64,000 nt of DNA from Tetrahymena elliotti 4EA. Lineage: Eukaryota > Ciliophora > Oligohymenophorea > Hymenostomatida > Tetrahymenidae. Numbering within the stretch: position 1 is the first letter of the stretch; each line of letters opens with the position of its first letter. Of the stretch, positions 37,732 to 50,032 are shown in pieces. Location: assembly GCA_000231825.2 (NCBI GenBank), contig JH720311.1, forward strand, positions 637,352 through 701,351. The letters are read 5' to 3'. The position numbers and the translations under genes were made by a program. The notes under the pieces are model-generated. The model saw nothing but the letters and a program-made list of their open reading frames with translations. It had not been told where the DNA came from and did not search any database.

Positions 37732-38140
37732 AAGGTAATTTGAATGCTTAATTATCAGGTTTATTTATATTTGTGTTTAGTTTGCTTTTGTTTGTCGAGA
37801 TATTAATTGCATTGTGTTGTTTTATATCTTTTGAAATTAGAGTAGAATTTAAAAAAACTAGTTTTATTTTATTCTTCCTTAACTCCTCACTTTCCCTGCA
37901 CCTGCTGAGTATAATTGTAGTATAAATTATATACATTTAGGGTTTTTTAATATATTATTGATTTTGATTATCACCAAGTGTATAATTTTATGATTATTTC
38001 TTTTTAAAATATGTAATTTTAATATTAAAATACTACTTTTTGATTATTCATCTTCTTTTTAGTAAAAAAAAATATCTTCATAACATAAAAAGAATAGCAA
38101 ATTGTATTTTAAAATATCCTAATTCTTAAATTAGTAAGTA
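37732..38140. other. Spacer between kinase copies A and B
   Basis: A/T-rich. No feature was seen. The last 20 bases align with the upstream flank of copy C. Confidence 0.5.
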
Positions 38141-39745
38141 GTGGGGTGTATTTAATCTAAGCGTAATAAATCCTCACATTATTTGAGTGAAGGAGCAAAA
38201 ATAGTTTTGAATATCATCTTTTTTTGTTCACAATCAGAACTAAAGGGCTTTTAAGCTATCTAAAAATATCTATGTAGAATAGCAAAAGATAGGAAGTGGA
38301 GGTTTTTCTGATGTTTTTCTCTTTTAAAGAGAGAGTGATGGTTAACTATATGCTCTAAAAATCTTAAAAGATAAAACTTCTACTCCAGTATTTCTTTAAG
38401 AGTCTAAAATCATGAAAAATGTTGAAAGTATGTTTGTCATTAAAATAGAAGAGATCATTTAAATTCATGATCAATTATGTATAGTGATTGAATACGCAAA
38501 TTCGGGAACTCTACAAAATTTCATCTCAAATATCTAAAATTAAACATTAAAAATAAATGCTAGTTAGATTTTAGATCTAGTATGTGATATTTTCTAAGGA
38601 TTGAACGTTCTCCATACTAAGAATGTCATTCATAGAGACCTGAAAATGGATAATTTACTAGTTTCTAACTTCTAAATAAAAATATCTGATTTAGGTGTTG
38701 CTACTTATCTTATTTCCAAATCTTATGCTTCAACTAATATAGGAAATAATCTTTATGCGCCTGATGAAAAATTAAATAAAAATTATAATTCTTCTGCAGA
38801 TATTTTTGCAGCTGGATTGATTATTCTCTAAATGATAGCTAGTTTATCAAACTACGAAATTATCAAATTGAAGATTAATAAAGACTATACAACCTAAATA
38901 ATTGATTCTCCTGAAAACTTAAGATCCTTTATTGAATCTTTATTAGACAAAAATTCAGAATGAAGACCAACTGTAATAAACGCTTATCATTAATGTAGAG
39001 CTCTCAAATTTGACTAAAAAGTGATTCATTGTATTAATAATAAAATTTGCAGTTAAAACCAAAATTAAGTTGATTATAAAAATCCAAATACTTCAAATAG
39101 TAATTAAAAATAATAAGAATAAGAATAATCAAATGATGAATTATCAAATTTAAATACAAAGTAAGATGAACAAATATTTGAATTAGGAATGAAACATTAT
39201 TGGAATCTAGATATCACTTCTGCTGAAAAGTGTTTTTCAACAATGCTGAAAAAAAATCCCTTATCAATTAAAGCACTTTGTGGAGAAGTTCTTTGCGGTC
39301 ATCGTTATTCTGAGTGCATTAACATGAAAGAGTATTCAAATGAATTGATTGAAAATTAGTTAAAGTTTATATCTCAATTAAATCCAAATCCAAATGAATA
39401 TATTTACTACTTGTGTTTGGCTGTAGTTAATTAAGATATTGAATCTATCAATAAATGTATTGAGATTAATCCAAATATGGCTGAGGCTATTGTTTTTAAA
39501 GATCTTTTACTGATTGAGTAAAAATAAAATTAAGAAGCAATATAATTTGGACAAAAAGCATTAGAAATGTCAGAGAATAATGTTTATATTCTTAGAGCAT
39601 TAGGATATATTTATATTGATATAAATAATGATGTTTCCATCAGTTTCCTATTAAAAAGCCTTAAAATAAATCCCAAATAATATGTTACCTACCCTAAATA
39701 ACTTAGGACTTGTATATTAGAAAAAAAATGAATTTAAAATGTAAC
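38141..39745 (+). pseudogene. Kinase-TPR copy B, pseudogene
   Basis: Paralog of copies A and C. Four lesions are visible. The base aligned with the copy C start codon reads GTG (38141) rather than ATG. A small deletion near 38205 shifts the leader frame. An in-frame TGA at 38961-38963 replaces Leu in the segment aligned with copy A NPDLRPT. A one-base shift near 39690 (after INPKQYVT) ends the TPR region early. Between these the frame is well preserved: KIGSGGFSDVF, HRDLKMDNLL, DLGVATYLISKSY and a TPR start with EYIYYLCLAVVNQDIES. Catalytic residues are intact, so decay appears recent. It is more similar to copy C than to copy A. Confidence 0.78.
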
Positions 39746-40433
39746 CAAACTTATCAAGAAAATAATGATGTTGTTCCTTTTAATACTCTTTTTTTTCACC
39801 ATTTTTGCTTTTTTGATTTACTAAGTTGATAAAAATGTTAGTATTATCTTGTTTTTTGATCTATCTTTGTATAACGTAGCCTGATAAACCTCTTCGTTTC
39901 AGTCCAATAATTTTTCCTTTTATAAATTCACAAATCCTCATCCCTCAATTTTTATATAAAAACACAAAATATTTTCATCATAACTTAATTTTTTATTTAT
40001 GAATTAATCTTAAAAAAATATTCTAAAAAATATCAAATATATTAGAGAATTTATATATTTATCAATATCAATCAATAAAAAATATTTTGGATATCAGGGC
40101 AACTCTAATTTGTAGCCTTGTCAGTTTATGAAAACTTAAAATCAAAAATTGAAGGCTTTGTTAAAACTTTATTTTATTATTTTATAATTTACAAATTTTT
40201 AAATTAAAAAATTCTAATCAACAACTCTCTTTAAAGATGAATATTGTGAATTTCTTTTTTAAAAATATATATTTTTTTTATTTAGGTATTAATAAATTTA
40301 ATTAATTTAAATATATTAAAACTTCAACAAATTCATAAATCAAAAATTTAATTTCAAACAAAAAATTAACAATCAGAACATAAAAGTAAATTCAATCATA
40401 CAATAAAAATGTATTAATAACTATAAATTTACT
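39746..40433. other. Spacer between tail-to-tail kinase copies B and C
   Basis: No gene is supported. The part from about 40110 to 40260 resembles 45880-46010, the 3' flank of fragment D, so the flank was duplicated together with the gene end. Confidence 0.55.
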
Positions 40434-43344
40434 TCAACTTAACTTTCCTTCTAAGCTTGGAAATATTTCAATTGCTTCTTTTTTTCTTTGTTGTTAAAGG
40501 TTTCTATAAAATTCTTAATCTTCTTCATTTTCAAATAAAGAAATTGTATATTTTAGCATTTCATTTTACATTATATGGAAGTATTCATATTTTTTCTTGA
40601 CTTTTGTTTCTATCTAATTTAATTTTTCTAGGAATTCAAAATATTATTTTTCAGAAAATAAATTTAGTTTTTGATTCAAAATTTTATATTCTTAACAAAA
40701 TGCTTGATAATAAATGCATAGATATGAAACTATATCTTAACCATGGTAGCTTTTAAAAAGTTTTTCATTCTTTTTAAAGGCATATTCTAATTCTTCTATC
40801 ATGACTTTAGAAAATTCTAATGTTAAGGTAATTAATTTCAAAAAGTAGAATTGGCAATAAATGTTATTTAAATTATTTTCACACATTTTTTTGAATCCAT
40901 AAAAAAGTTTTTCAATAATTTGTTAATCTACATACTTCGAAAAAGGAAAAGTAAATGAATTTGTCAATTCTTTTTCTTTAGTAATGACGTGTTCAAAATA
41001 TTTCAAAATTTAGGTTGCAACTACATCATACATTTTATTATTGCAAAAATACTTGAGTTAACAAATAGTTGATTCATAGCTGATCCCTTGGTATTTTTGG
41101 ATTAACTCTGAGATCTTATATTATAAACTAAGATCATCAAGAAAATCTTCTTTTGAAATTAATTCTAGTACCTCAGAAATAATTTATTCTGAATTTGGGT
41201 GTTTCTCGAGTGCTTGTTCAGAATAAATCAACGCTTCTTTATACTACTTTAATATTGTATGAGCTCTTATTTTATAGTAACAATCTTCTTCATTTTCAAT
41301 ATTAAATTCTTAGGCTAAAAGTTATGTTAAATACTCTTAACCTTATTCGCTTTAACCTAATTTAAAATCTAATAATTCATACATGTTCAAAAATGATAAT
41401 TTGATTTTTTCATCAATTGCTTTTTAAAAGTATTATTTAGCTTAATCATACTATTAAAATTCTTAATATATTAATGCTATATTATTTAGAGTAAAAGGAG
41501 AATCATTTTTTTTAAACTTTTTGTATAATATAGCAAAGATTTTATTTTATCTCCAATCTCCCCATAAGAATAACCCAAACTAAAAAAGAGAAAATCTAAT
41601 TCACCATATAAAGATTATAATTTTTAAATTTATTCTATTATTTATTAGTATTATTCTTTTTTACATTAAATCAAATTTATGGCTTAATGATGGACTGTAA
41701 TGTGGATTTATAGAAAGAGATTTTTCATAGTATTCTAAAGCTTTATCAATCTCATCTTTTTGTTAATAGGTAAATCCTAAATTATGTAGAACAACATATT
41801 ATTTTGGATTTATTTCTAGACTTTTTAATAGGAAATTCATGGAAAAATCATTATTTATAAAGGAATAAATATATCCGAGATATCTAAGTACATAAACATT
41901 ATTCTCTGACATTTCTAAAGCCTTTTATCCATAAAATATGGCTTCTTCAGTTTATTTTTAGTCAATCAGTAAAAAACCTTTAAAAACAATAGCCTCAGCC
42001 ATATTAGGATTAATTTCAATACATTTATTGATAGATTCAATATCTTAATTAACTATGGCTAAACAAAAGTAGTAAATATATTATTTTGGATTTGGATTTA
42101 ATTGAGAGATAAACTTTAGCTAATTTTCAATCCATTCTTTTGAATATTATTATTTCATGTTAATTTAATCTAAATAATGATGACCGCAAAGAATTCTTCT
42201 ACAAAGTGCTTTAATAGATAAGGGATTTTATTACAAAATTGTTTAAAAGTACTTTTCAGCAGATGCAATATCTAGATTCCAGTAATATTCCATTCCTTAT
42301 TAAAATAATTTGTAATGTTATATTGTATTTAAATTTGATAATTCATTATTTGATATTTATTATTATTTCTAATTACTATTTGAATTATTTTGATTTTTAT
42401 AATCAACTTAATTTTGGTTTGAACTCATAATTTTATTATTAATATAATTAATAACTTTTTAGTCAAACTTGAAGGCTCTACATTAATTATACGCACTTAT
42501 TGCGGTTGGTCTAGATTATGAATTTTAGTCTAATAAAGATTCAATAAAGGATTTGAAATTTTGAGGAGAATCAATAATTTAGGTTGGTTGTATAGTTTTT
42601 ATTAATCTCTAATTTGAGAATTTCTTAGTTTGATAAGCTAGCTATCATTTAGAGAATAATCAATCCTGCTGCAAAAATATCTGCAGAAGAATTATATTTT
42701 TCATCAAGTTCATAAAAATTCTTTTTTATATTAGTGGGTACATAAGTTTTAGAAATAAGATAAGTAGCAACACCTAAATCAGCTATTTTTAATTAGAAGT
42801 TAGAAACTAGTAAATTATTCATTTTCAGGTTTCTATGAATAATATTCTTAATATGGAGTACATTCAATCCCTAGAAAATATCACATACTAGATTTAAAAT
42901 TGAACTAGCATTTATATTCTATGTTTAATTTTAGATGTTTGAGAGGAAATTTTGAAGAGTTCCCTAATTTGCATATTCTATCATTATGCATAATTGATCA
43001 TCAATTTAAATGATCTCTTCTATTTTAATGATGAACATACTTTCTACATCTTTCATGATTTTACACTCCTAGAGAAACGCTGGAGTAGATGTTTTATCTT
43101 TTAAGATTTTTAGAGCATACAGCTAACCATCGCTCTCTCTTTTATAGAGAAAGACATCAGAAAAACTTCCACTTCCTATCTTTTGCTATTCTACATAGAT
43201 ATTTTTAGATAGCTTAAAAGCCCTTTAGTTTTGATTGTGGATGAAAAATGACGATGTTTACTTCTTCAAATCTATTTTTTCTTCCTCACACAAATGCATT
43301 TTTTTATATGAATTTTTAATCTTAGATAATTTAATGCACCCCAT
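40434..43344 (-). pseudogene. Kinase-TPR copy C, pseudogene with altered catalytic loop
   Basis: Full-length paralog on the opposite strand. The ATG at 43344-43342 opens MGCIKLSK, again a Gly2/Cys3 lipidation-like start. The glycine loop KIGSGSFSDVF and Lys in YALKILKD are kept, but the catalytic loop reads HRNLKMNN: the catalytic Asp and a neighbouring Asp are both Asn. DLGVATYLIS follows. An apparent 4-base duplication near 42585 shifts the frame and meets TGA at 42571-42573. Downstream the original frame continues through linker and TPRs (YYFCLAIVNQDIESINKCIE). A second shift lies near 41620, and a third open block ends at TGA 40434-40436 (QQQRKKEAIEIFPSLEGKLS). It was probably first inactivated as a kinase, then broken. 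Confidence 0.78.
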
Positions 43345-44200
43345 AACTTACTTATTTAAGGGAAAAATATTGTATTATATGATTTGATTTACCTTAATTA
43401 TCTTTAATTTGAAAAAGAATTATAAGTTAGTGAAAATAGTAATTATAAATATTTGAGTATCTATCTTATTAACATTTTATAATTATGATCATGATAATAA
43501 GAATTATATAGACTTCAGAGCTGATTTATTAAGACAAAGGTATTGATAAATATTTTTTCTTTGATTTCTATTCATTTGTTAATGCATAATTTAGATGCAT
43601 AACAAAATTAATAATTTGTGATTAATTTTTTGTTTTACTTGTAATGCCTTATATGTTGTATGTTTATCTTTTTAATTAATCTACTCATTGAATTTTTTTT
43701 GCTATCATTTTCAAGTAAAGACATTCTTTTTTCTATCTAATATGGAAGAGCTAAGATAAGATAAATACTTAAAAAGTATCACTTTATTATTAAAATTAAA
43801 ATTTTAAAAGATTTATTTTTTCTAAAATATTTTAAAAAAGAAATCATCATAAAACTATTTGATGATCATCAAAATGATGCAAAATCCTAAAGGGATGCAA
43901 ATATAAAAATAATGCTTTTACTTTTAAGTTGTTGAAATAGCTTTCAACAAAATAAATAATTAGAAATTATTAACTTCTATTAATTTCTTTAAAATTACTT
44001 CTCAAAATTCAATTTCAATTTTAAAGCAGCAAAGCAACATTATTTTAATAAAATAATCTCATCCTATTTTAGACTTAAAAAAATAAATAATTTAATTTGG
44101 ATTCTTAAGTGAAACAATTAATTTACCATTAAAAATAAAGTAACTTTTATTAATTAATAAACATTGTACAAGACTATTCGAAAACTAAGAATCGAATAAC
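43345..44200. other. Spacer
   Basis: A/T-rich. No supported gene or repeat apart from the 5' flank of copy C. Confidence 0.45.
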
Positions 44201-45216
44201 AAAATTCAAATTCAAAAAAGGCCCCCAGATAATTCACATAACTATAATAATATAATCAATAAAAGAAAAATTAGGTAGAAGATTACTTAACACACCATGA
44301 CTACAGTTATCGACAACAGAGTTTCAAGAATCCACTAAAATCTCAACATCCTTTCTCACCTCTTTATAAGATACTCTTTACATTTTTGTCTACTCCATCA
44401 CTTGGGAATATTTTAAACTCTTATTAAGATATTCATAAACTTATTAACAATACAACATAATGTTTAAGAGAAAAATAAATTGCTTTCAATGAAATGTAGA
44501 ATAACAATTTAATCTAATTTTAAGGTATCAATTAAGAAATCTAAGAAATATTTACTATTACAAATATTCCTTGCTTACCTACCATTGTATCCATCAAAGA
44601 AGAATATAAGAAAATAAGATGTATGCTTGACGATTCTTAATTCTAAAAAAGAATAACAATGAAAATCAATCATAATATATCACAAAATAATAACAAACTA
44701 AAACAATTGTTTGAATGACTAAACTAAATTATCTAATAATCTAAAGAACTTGTGAGGATACTCCCTCGAGATAATTTAATAATTACTTAAGAACTTGTGT
44801 TCCCTCATTTCCAAGCAGAACTCAAACACACCCTAATTATCCCACCCAAAGTACTTATGGAATTTAACTTAAGAGATTAATCCAAAAACATCCAAAATAT
44901 AGAATTCAGAATATTTATTAAGAAAATTGAAGTCAGAATTTCCAAAGTAGCTGAATAGAATGAAGACAAAATTATTAAATATCACCTCAAGATGTTTAAA
45001 AAAAGACTAAAATCATATGTAAGATTTACTTATTAGGATCTATAATCGAGGAGATAAACAGGCACTAATAAAAAATATTAATATTAGATTATTATGATAT
45101 ATATAATAAGATTTAACAATATAACTAAATATAAAATCTTAAATGATTTATCATAGAATATTATACATGTTTATTTTTTTAGAATTATGTGTTTATATCA
45201 CTTTTATGCAGTTTGA
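44201..45216 (+). pseudogene. Unidentified coding-like frame with one internal TGA
   Basis: One frame is open from about 44200 to 45216 except for a single TGA at 44716-44718. Base composition is less A/T-rich and codon choice looks coding (HPFSPLYKILFTFLSTPSLG; then after the TGA IIPPKVLMEFNLRDQSKNIQ and a basic stretch MFKKRLKSYVRFTYQDLQSR). No in-frame ATG was found at a sensible place, and an ATG at about 44322 is in another frame. It could be a pseudogene, a gene with an unrecognised intron at the TGA, or two fragments. No family was recognised. Confidence 0.4.
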
Positions 45217-46170
45217 AAATTACTTTAGACTTGTGTCTAAAAATAACTTTAGTGTAGGGTGTCTAAAATGAGATATTAATTAGTAACAGGTGTCTATATT
45301 CGAGCTGTTGACCTCAATATTTTATCTAATAAATAAAAATGAGCTCTCATAAAAGTCAATTTAATTACTTAGAAAAATTAATCAATATTTATCAATATAA
45401 ATTAATATCTTCTTTTTTTTGTTATTAGGATTTTTTTGAAATATTGCATTTGATATTTGAGTTTTAAGGTATTGAAATATTTGTCAAATATTTGATGAAT
45501 TGAAATTAAATAGTATATCAATAATTAACTATAAAACATAAGTCACACTAAATTAGAAGTAAGAATCTTAATTTTTAAATAAATAATTCATTTGACCAAA
45601 TATCAAATAAAAATTTGTGATGGATAATATTTTAATAATTTACTATCAAAGAAAATTGAATATAGTTGTTAATGATTTTAATTTTAGCAGAAATATCACT
45701 CAAAATAAAAAAATTATGGATTAATATTTAAATTTGAACTTATAAATATATAGTATGAGCATTTAAAATAATTTTTTTTAACTACTTTACTTAAAGTTTT
45801 AAATAAAAAAATAAAGAATGTAAAATTTAATTTTTTTATGACATTAATTATTACTGGAAATTTATTTTTATCCTTGCCAGTTTTATGCAATCTTAAATTC
45901 ATAAATATAAAACTCAAACTTTATTTTATTTATTTCTTACTTACAAATTTTCAAATTAAAGCATTTTTAAAAATTTCCCTTAAAAGATCAATCTAGTGAA
46001 TTTTTATTTTAAAATATGTATTTTTTTATTAGAATTTTAATAAGTAAAATAGAAAAAAAAAATTTGTTAGTTTATCAAAAAATTCATAAAGTAAAAATTG
46101 AATTTCAAATGAGAATACAGAAGAAAACTTTTAAATCACTAAAAAATGTATTAATATTTATAAATTTAGT
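45217..46170. other. Spacer, partly a duplicated 3' flank
   Basis: No gene is supported. The segment 45880-46010 resembles 40110-40260 downstream of copy C. Confidence 0.5.
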
Positions 46171-47330
46171 TCAATCTAATTATCCTTCCAAGCTTGGAAA
46201 CATTTCTATTGCTTCTTTTTTTCTTTGTTATTAAAGGTTTCTTTCTAAAAACTTCTTTATCTTTTTCATTTGTGAATAGAATAATTGCAGATTTTAGAAT
46301 TTCATTTTATATTCTAAGGAACTTTTCATATTTTTTCTTGACTTTTTTATCAGTCATATCGAATTATTAAAGGAGTTCTAAATAATATTTTTCAGAAAAT
46401 AAATTTAGTTTTTTATGTAATATTTAATATTTTTAACTACGTGCTTGATAATAAATGCATAAATATGTAATTAGGTCTTAATCAAAGTAGCTTTTAAAAA
46501 GTTTTTAATTATTTTTAAAAGCAGATTCTAACTCTTCTATCATAACTTTAGAAAATTTTAATTTATTAAAAGTAATTAATTTCAAAAAATAAAATTGACA
46601 CTAAATATTTTTTAGATTATTTTCGCACATTTTTTTCAAGCCATCAAAAAGTGATTCCATAATTTGTTAATCTACATACTTTGAAAAAGGAAAACAAAAT
46701 GAGTCTGTAAAATATTTTTATTTAATAATGAAAAGTTCAATATATTTCAAAATTTAGGTTGCAGCTACATCATACATTTTATTATTACAAAAATACTTGA
46801 GTGAGCAAACAGTTGATTTATAGCTGATCCCTTGGTTTTTTAGGATTAACTCTGAGATTTTATATTATAAAGTAAGATCATCAAGAAAATCTTCTTTTGA
46901 AATTAATTCTTGTACCTCAGAACTAATTTATTATGAATTTGGGTATTTCTAAAGTGCTTATCCTGAATAAATCAAAGCTTTTTTATACTACTTTAATATT
47001 GTATGAGCTCTTATTTTATAACAACAATCTTGTTGATTTTCAATATTAAATCACTTTAACCTAATTTAAAAGCTAATAATTCATACATTTTCAAAAACGA
47101 AAATTTTTATTTTTTTTCAATTGCTCTTTAATAGTATTATTTAGCTTAATCATACTACTAAAAATTTCATAAATTGCTGCTATATTATATAGAGTAACAG
47201 AATCATCTTTATACATTAAACTTTTTGTATAATAGAGCAAAGACTTTGTTTTATCTCTGATTACTGAATAAGAATAACCCAAACGAAAATATAGAAAATC
47301 TATTCACCATATTAAGATTACAATTTTTCA
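46171..47330 (-). pseudogene. Kinase-TPR fragment D (C-terminal part only)
   Basis: Close copy of the last 1.1 kb of copy C, same strand, ending with the matching QQQRKKEAIEMFPSLEGQLD and TGA at 46171-46173. The kinase domain, linker and first TPRs are absent. The left part (47091-47282) reads MGYSYSVIRDKTKSLLYYTK in the TPR frame. Several frame breaks and a deletion near 47050 prevent a continuous protein. Similarity stops abruptly near 47335, beside the hAT-like relic, so transposon-related rearrangement or an unequal exchange could have made the truncation. Confidence 0.75.
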
Positions 47331-47334
47331 ATTT

Positions 47335-47995
47335 AGCTAAATAGCCTCTCCGATTCCGAGCTTGTAGAGGAGTACATCATAAATACTTTTATGCCAAGTT
47401 TTGATAATTAAGGTAAGTTTTTTTATAATCAAGATATTATTCAATAACTCTTTCTGCTAAAATTTACCTTTTTTTTTATTCAAAATTGCCATCATTTTCT
47501 TATTAGGAGTTGGATTAGAATTTTATAAATAACATTCAAACATATCTCATGTGTTTCTTCTATAATTTTCTTATTATTTTATAGAGATAAAAAAGGATTT
47601 TGTCATTTCAAAATACGGATTTTATTAGTTAGTAATAATATTTTTTTTTAATAACTCAATATACTTAACTAGCAAAGAAGATTTTCATTTTTACGAAATT
47701 GTTTGATCTTGCTTTTTTAATTTCAATCAAGGATCTAATAGTGTCGAAATTTTAAGTATTCTACTTTCTTCAATATAAATTGTAGAAATCTTACTCTGTT
47801 TGTTATCAGTCAAAAATCTATTTAATTGATAGAAAATATCCCATTCTTTTCTTCTAGTTTTTAGATTTTCTGCTAAAGCCCTATAGTAATGACTTCCTAT
47901 TTAATTATAAGCTTTCAAACATAAAGAATACGAGTTCCATCTAGTAGAAATACACAGTATGAAAAAAATAATGTCCTGATTTTTTTCTAATCAAA
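47335..47995 (-). mobile_element. hAT-like transposase relic
   Basis: On the minus strand a frame reads STRWNSYSLCLKAYNQIG, then NLKTRRKEWDIFYQLNRFLT, then ILKISTLLDP. hAT transposases carry a conserved TRWNS motif followed by helices and a xxLLDPRxK motif. Here the Arg codon after LLDP is TGA (47727-47729), consistent with a CGA to TGA change. Further downstream pieces such as FECYLQNSN can be followed to about 47340. There is no N-terminal zinc finger, catalytic core start or terminal repeats, so this is an inactive remnant. Confidence 0.55.
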
Positions 47996-48138
47996 GTACA
48001 CCAATAAGAATAATTTTATTAAGGTATTTTTATTAAACTCTTGATTTTGAAAATCTAATTTTGCTATTTGCTTAATAAAGGAATTATTTTCATATCTTAA
48101 GTCTATATATAATATAATAATTAAAAAGAAAAGGTAAA

Positions 48139-48880
48139 GATGACTCTCTCTCTCAAATTGAAATTGGATAAATCATAGGTCTTAAATCAGAAGGTAAATC
48201 AGCTAGAGCTAAGTTAAGAAAAAACTATTACAAGAAGGTGTTGAAATATTCAGTAGATAAATCAATAGAAATTACTCTGATAGGATAAAATTTGGAGGAA
48301 ACGAAAGAAGATAATAGAGATCGTCCATCTTTATTTGATGAGTAAACAATAGCAAAAATTAAAAAAGCTGTCACCTCAAATAGATTTTTGACTCCAATTT
48401 TAATGAGGATTAATTGAATACATCTATCAGTTGCACCATTAGGATTAAGAGAGGGTCATTTCGAAATATCAACTGCAGTACAATAAGCAAGAATTTCACC
48501 CTCAAAACCAAAGATTACAAATAAAAGTATAAGTTAAAGAAGGTATGATTGGGGAATCGATATGAATGAATGGTCCTAAGAAAAGAGTATCTTTACTGAT
48601 GAATCTAATCTTTCTCAACAAGAATAAGGGAACATTTTCATTAGAGAAGCAAAAGGAAGTAAAATTCCAAACAAATACTTTAGATTGAAAGATAAAAATA
48701 ATGGTGGAAAACAAATTATGGTATGGGGCGCTATTAGTAGCACAGGCTCTGCGACATTATTTTGAATAGAATATACTTTGAATGTTCAATCTTATATTGA
48801 AATTTTTTAATTAGCTTTTAATCAAATTATGATTGATAAACAAGATCAAAAATTGGGATAGTATTTATCATTATGCTCAT
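48139..48880 (+). mobile_element. Tc1/mariner-like transposase relic
   Basis: One frame begins with a helix-turn-helix-like region (DDSLSQIEIGQIIGLKSEGK, then SARAKL) and RDRPSLFDEQTI, as in Tc1/mariner DNA-binding domains. It continues to NEWSQEKSIFTDESNLSQQ, where the Asp of TDES is the first catalytic residue, and IMVWGAISSTGSATLF, a strong family signature. TAA/TAG read as Gln, so the element evolved under the ciliate code. TGA interrupts at 48415-48417 and 48763-48765. The second catalytic Asp (QDNAP-type) and the C-terminus are missing. No inverted termini were identified. Inactive. Confidence 0.72.
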
Positions 48881-50032
48881 CTCTATTTTGATATATATGA
48901 AATATTTGCTGCATCTGCTTATATTAAAACTTTAAAAAATAGTAATTATAAAATAAATTGTTTGATCAAAAATAAAATAATACTTCGATAAAGAAATAAT
49001 ATAAAGAAGGTTTTGAAAAATATTTTTTCAAAATACATTTGATAAGTAAATAATTTAGTAAATTTGCTATTTTCATAAAAATATTTGATTGCGCCAATTT
49101 TTTTAAATAAATAAATAAATACTTCTTTCTTAGTAAAACATTATTTTAAAGTTTGATATAAAGTTATTAATTTTTGTTTATTTGCTTTTAAATGAAATAA
49201 TTTTCAGCAGATCTATGTGTAAAATCATTTAAAAAAATTGAAGATTCATTAAAACGATATTAAACATCTCTTAGTCAATATCAAAAGTATAAAATATGAA
49301 ACTTTTTTTGTGTCAAACATCTTATTGTTTTAGTTTTAAAAAGAGGATTTGAGGAAAATAAATATCAAAATTGATAAATTTTTAGAAGTTTTTATTTAAA
49401 TTAATACATTTTTATCAACTTTTTTAAAAAAAATTGTAAACTGATTTATTATTAATTGAAGAGTTTTTAGTAGGATTTAAACAATTATTAAGGAGTGGAA
49501 TATAAAAACAATTAATATTTGAATTTTCATAAATAACTACTCAAATTGATAAAATGTTAATGGATTGATATGACTATATTGAGCATATTATCAATTTATA
49601 ACCTCAAATATTTACAAATTCTAAATTAATGAATTATTAACCTCAAATTTGTGAGTTTTCCAGTAGGGATTTATTTAGACAATAATAAATGAGTGGAGTT
49701 TATAAAGAAGAATAATTCACATTTGAATTTTCAGTAAATCAATCAATCAATTAATTAACTCACATTTGTAAAACCTGAATTCAGTAGAATAAATTAATGA
49801 ATGGTTTAAATAAAAAGAAAATTGGAAGATGATTTTGTTTTAATTGTTATTAACACACTCAGTTTGCATACTTGTTTTCCTTGATTTATTGATTAATTTA
49901 TTTAGGTTTTCGTTTTGGAATAATTAGGTTTAAAGTTGATTTAAATAAATAGTTTGCAATTTAAAATAAAATTTGAAAAGATATTAATCAACTAAATATT
50001 ACAATTGATATTTATTTAAAAAAGTAGAGAAA
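48881..50032. other. Spacer
   Basis: A/T-rich. No gene is supported. Two loosely similar stretches occur around 49440-49570 and 49600-49750 (aggagtggaatataaa / gagtggagtttataaag), which suggests a weak local duplication. Confidence 0.45.

Noticed and set aside
47340..47390. Possible tRNA in a locally GC-rich patch (cctctccgattccgagc)
   Set aside because: No cloverleaf, no T-loop consensus and no acceptor stem pairing; it lies in the hAT-like relic.
48502..48714. Minus-strand frame of 70 residues
   Set aside because: Antisense to the Tc1/mariner transposase relic, whose plus-strand motifs are clear.
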